Part shown: positions 61,935-64,000 of the stretch, in pieces | Position numbering within the stretch: the stretch's first letter is position 1 | How the letters are laid out: every line of letters begins with the position of its first letter | Assembly: GCA_940671915.1 (NCBI GenBank) | Contig: CALNVZ010000641.1 | Coordinates: 7,895,872 to 7,959,871, forward strand | DNA from: Paracentrotus lividus | Taxonomy: Eukaryota > Echinodermata > Echinoidea > Camarodonta > Echinidae | Direction of reading: 5' to 3' | Length of the DNA stretch: 64,000 nt | Program-made: the position numbers and the translations under genes | The notes under the pieces: model-generated | Databases searched by the model: none | Seen by the model: only the letters and a program-made list of their open reading frames with translations | What the model was told of the DNA's origin: nothing

Positions 61935-62138
61935 ATGTGATCAACCTTCCTATGGTAAACAATGACAGCTCATATCATCTGGTCAAGAGGGGCAGTGCTA
62001 GGTCTTTACCGAAGCTTGTTACGAGAAGGCACGAAGCTGCAATACACCGATCAGGAATACTACAGGCGGTGTATTCAAAAGGAATTTCGTGCTCACATTG
62101 CAGAGAAGAACCTAGTTGAACAGCAGAGACAGCTTGAT
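61935..62138 (+). CDS. LYR-motif microprotein, first coding exon (AltMIEF1-like)
   Basis: A CTCTCTCTCAG acceptor ends at 61934 and a GTAAGG donor follows 62138. ATG at 61962 has A at -3 and an in-frame TAA three codons... immediately upstream at 61956-61958. The 59 residues run MTAHIIWSRGAVLGLYRSLL, then REGTKLQYTDQEYYRRCIQK, then EFRAHIAEKNLVEQQRQLD. L-Y-R, Y-T-D and the later E-F-R are the LYR/complex1_LYR hallmarks. Such proteins bind mitochondrial acyl carrier protein and act in mitoribosome, Fe-S or respiratory-complex assembly. WSR-AVL-LYR-LLR-G...YTD..Y...I..EFR matches the vertebrate AltMIEF1 microprotein better than LYRM4. The C-terminal 10 or so residues should follow in another exon; read-through would stop after V-R. 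The exon starts with a minimal ATG-TGA uORF (61935-61940), and another out-of-frame ATG lies at 61952. Confidence 0.82.
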
Positions 62139-62643
62139 GTAAGGTGATCTTTAACCATTAGAGACCAGCTGATTTGGCTTATAACACACATTTCCCATAG
62201 ACCTCACCCCGTATATATTCGGGCTCAGTCTTCAATGGGTTAAAAAGAAGAATAAACAAATAAACAAAACAAATGAGTGGGTTACAAAATCTATTCATAG
62301 TTAACAATCAACCATAGGATAATTGGGGAATGAAAAAAAAAAAATCTTATGAAATTTCAAAGAGAAACATGAAATACAAATCATGTGGTTATTTTCAGCA
62401 AAGTGGGGTGGTGAAGGGGGTCCCCACTAAATATAAGTTTAATCTATGCACTGTTGTATGTTCTTTTTTTTCTTCTTTTTTTTTGAAGAAAATGTATTTT
62501 GAAGCGGAGTTTTCAGAATAAGAAAGTAGATTCCTGATAATTTGATTCCTGATAACTCACAGTCAAATAAACAAAGATTAACAATGAAAATATGCCAATT
62601 GCATGTATATATGTGTGTACGCAATTTTTCAGGTGGCCTTTTT

Positions 62644-64000
62644 TGTCCCCGCCGAACGAGTTCGAGCAGGGGACTATGAAACGGGCTCCGTACGTGTGTA
62701 TGTGTGTCCGTCCGTCCGTTAGATAATAGACATTACCGTCCGTTGACCGTCGTCCGTCTACGTGAATACGCCGTCCCGTCCGTCCGTCTCCGTGCGTCTG
62801 TATGTGACCAAAATCTTTCAATTTGCTACTCCTTCGCCATTTTTCATCCGATTTCGATTCCGTTTGCTTTATATGATAGCACTAGGTGATTAGCTACAAA
62901 ACTTCTTCACAGAATTTTGACCTTTGACCTTTGACCCTGATTGAGACTATAATTTAATAGCTTACAAATGCTACTCTATTCGATTATTTCATCCGATTTT
63001 TCGATTCTGTTTGCTTTATGTGATAGCATAGGTGAGGACTACAAAACTTCTTCACGGAATTATTTGACTTTTGACCCCTTTGACCTTTGACCTTGATTTT
63101 TGACCTATATTTGTTAATCTGGCTAAAAAATGCTACTCCTTCGCCATTTATCATCCGATTTCGATTCCGTTTGCATTATGTGATAGTACAAGGTGAGGAC
63201 TACAAAACTTCTTCGCGGAATTTTTGACTTTTTGACCCCTTTGACCTTTGACCTTGACTTTTACTTATATTGTACATTGGCTACAAAATGCTACTACCTT
63301 ACATTTTTCATTCCGATTTCGATTCCGCTTGCTTTATGTGATAGCACTAGGTGAGGACTACAAAAATTCTTCACGGAATTTTGACTTTTGACATATATGA
63401 TTGAAGACCTTGATTTTTGACCTATATTGTTAATTGGCTAAAAAATGCTACTCCTTCGCCATTTTTCATCCGATTTCGATTCCGTTTGCAATATGTGATA
63501 GCACTAGGTGAGGAACTACAAAATTCTTCACGGAAATGACTTTTGACCCCTTTGACCTTTGAGTTGACTTTTACTTATATTGTACATTGGCTAAAAATGC
63601 TACTCCTTCGCCATTTTTCATCCGATTTCGATTCCGTTTGCAATATGTGATAGCACTAGGTGAGGACTCACAAAACTTCTTCGCGAATTTGACTTTGACC
63701 CCTTGACCTTGACCTTGACTTTTACTTATATTGTACATTGGCTACAAAGTGCTACTTCTTCGCCATATTTTATACCCGATTTCGATTCTGTTTGCTTTAT
63801 GTCATAGCACTAGGTAGAGGACTACAAAACTGTTCACAGAATTTTGACTTTTGACCCTTTGACCTTTGACCTTGACTTTGACCTAATATGTACATTGGCT
63901 ACAAAATGCTACTTCTTCGCCATTTTTTACCGATTTCGATTCTGTTTGCCTTATGGATAGCACTGATCGTGATATAATGGGAATTTTACATTATCGGCGG
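62644..64000. mobile_element. TIR minisatellite element, copy 2, inverted, cut by window end
   Basis: Starts TGTCCCCGCCGAACGAG, then GT and CCGTCCGTC tracts, then eight or so reversed units (TGCTACTCCTTCGCCATTTT, TTGACCTTTGACC). The last bases TTATCGGCGG match the opposite terminus, so only a few bases lie outside. Downstream of the LYR exon on its strand. Confidence 0.8.

Overview
This is a window of eukaryotic, non-coding-rich nuclear DNA, AT-rich and dense in inverted-repeat transposons. It most likely comes from an echinoderm, probably a sea urchin. That is an inference from the invertebrate-style exon sizes, the abundance of MITEs, and a foldback transposon (34156-38824) built like the TU elements described from sea urchin. 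Four runs of N and many single-base length differences between repeat copies show a draft assembly with indels.

The main gene is on the minus strand, from 44125 down to 14886. It is a split gene of 14 recognisable coding exons with GT-AG junctions and compatible phases. It encodes a NOSTRIN-like protein: an N-terminal F-BAR domain (exons 1-8), an HR1-like antiparallel coil (exons 9-11), an Ala/Pro/Val-rich linker (exon 12) and a C-terminal SH3 domain (exons 13-14). The exons as called sum to 1692 nt, that is 563 residues plus a stop. About 20-25 residues of the F-BAR domain expected between exons 3 and 4 were not found. That intron holds the foldback element and a 0.9-kb ATC repeat.

A second gene begins at the right edge on the plus strand. 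The exon at 61935-62138 encodes the first 59 residues of a LYR-motif mitochondrial microprotein, closer to the AltMIEF1 (MIEF1 upstream-ORF) type than to LYRM4. Its last codons should lie in a later exon that I do not see here.

Layout: 1-7270, two copies of one DNA transposon with subterminal palindromes, the second carrying a nested MITE; 7270-11580, decayed repeats and small MITEs; 11581-14741, a 3.2-kb near-perfect palindrome around an assembly gap; 14789-44146, the NOSTRIN-like gene, whose introns hold a 1.7-kb nested TIR element, a 1.27-kb TIR minisatellite, a Tx1/L1-type LINE between two (TTC)n tracts, the foldback element and several MITEs; 44800-50000, more palindromic MITEs and a duplicated segment around a gap; 50000-56250, unassigned DNA and a decayed CR1-like LINE on the plus strand; 56250-61930, repeats including a 2-kb inverted repeat; 61935-62138, the LYR exon; 62644-64000, a second TIR minisatellite copy in the opposite orientation. 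Nothing resembles a prokaryotic operon, CRISPR array, rRNA or tRNA gene.
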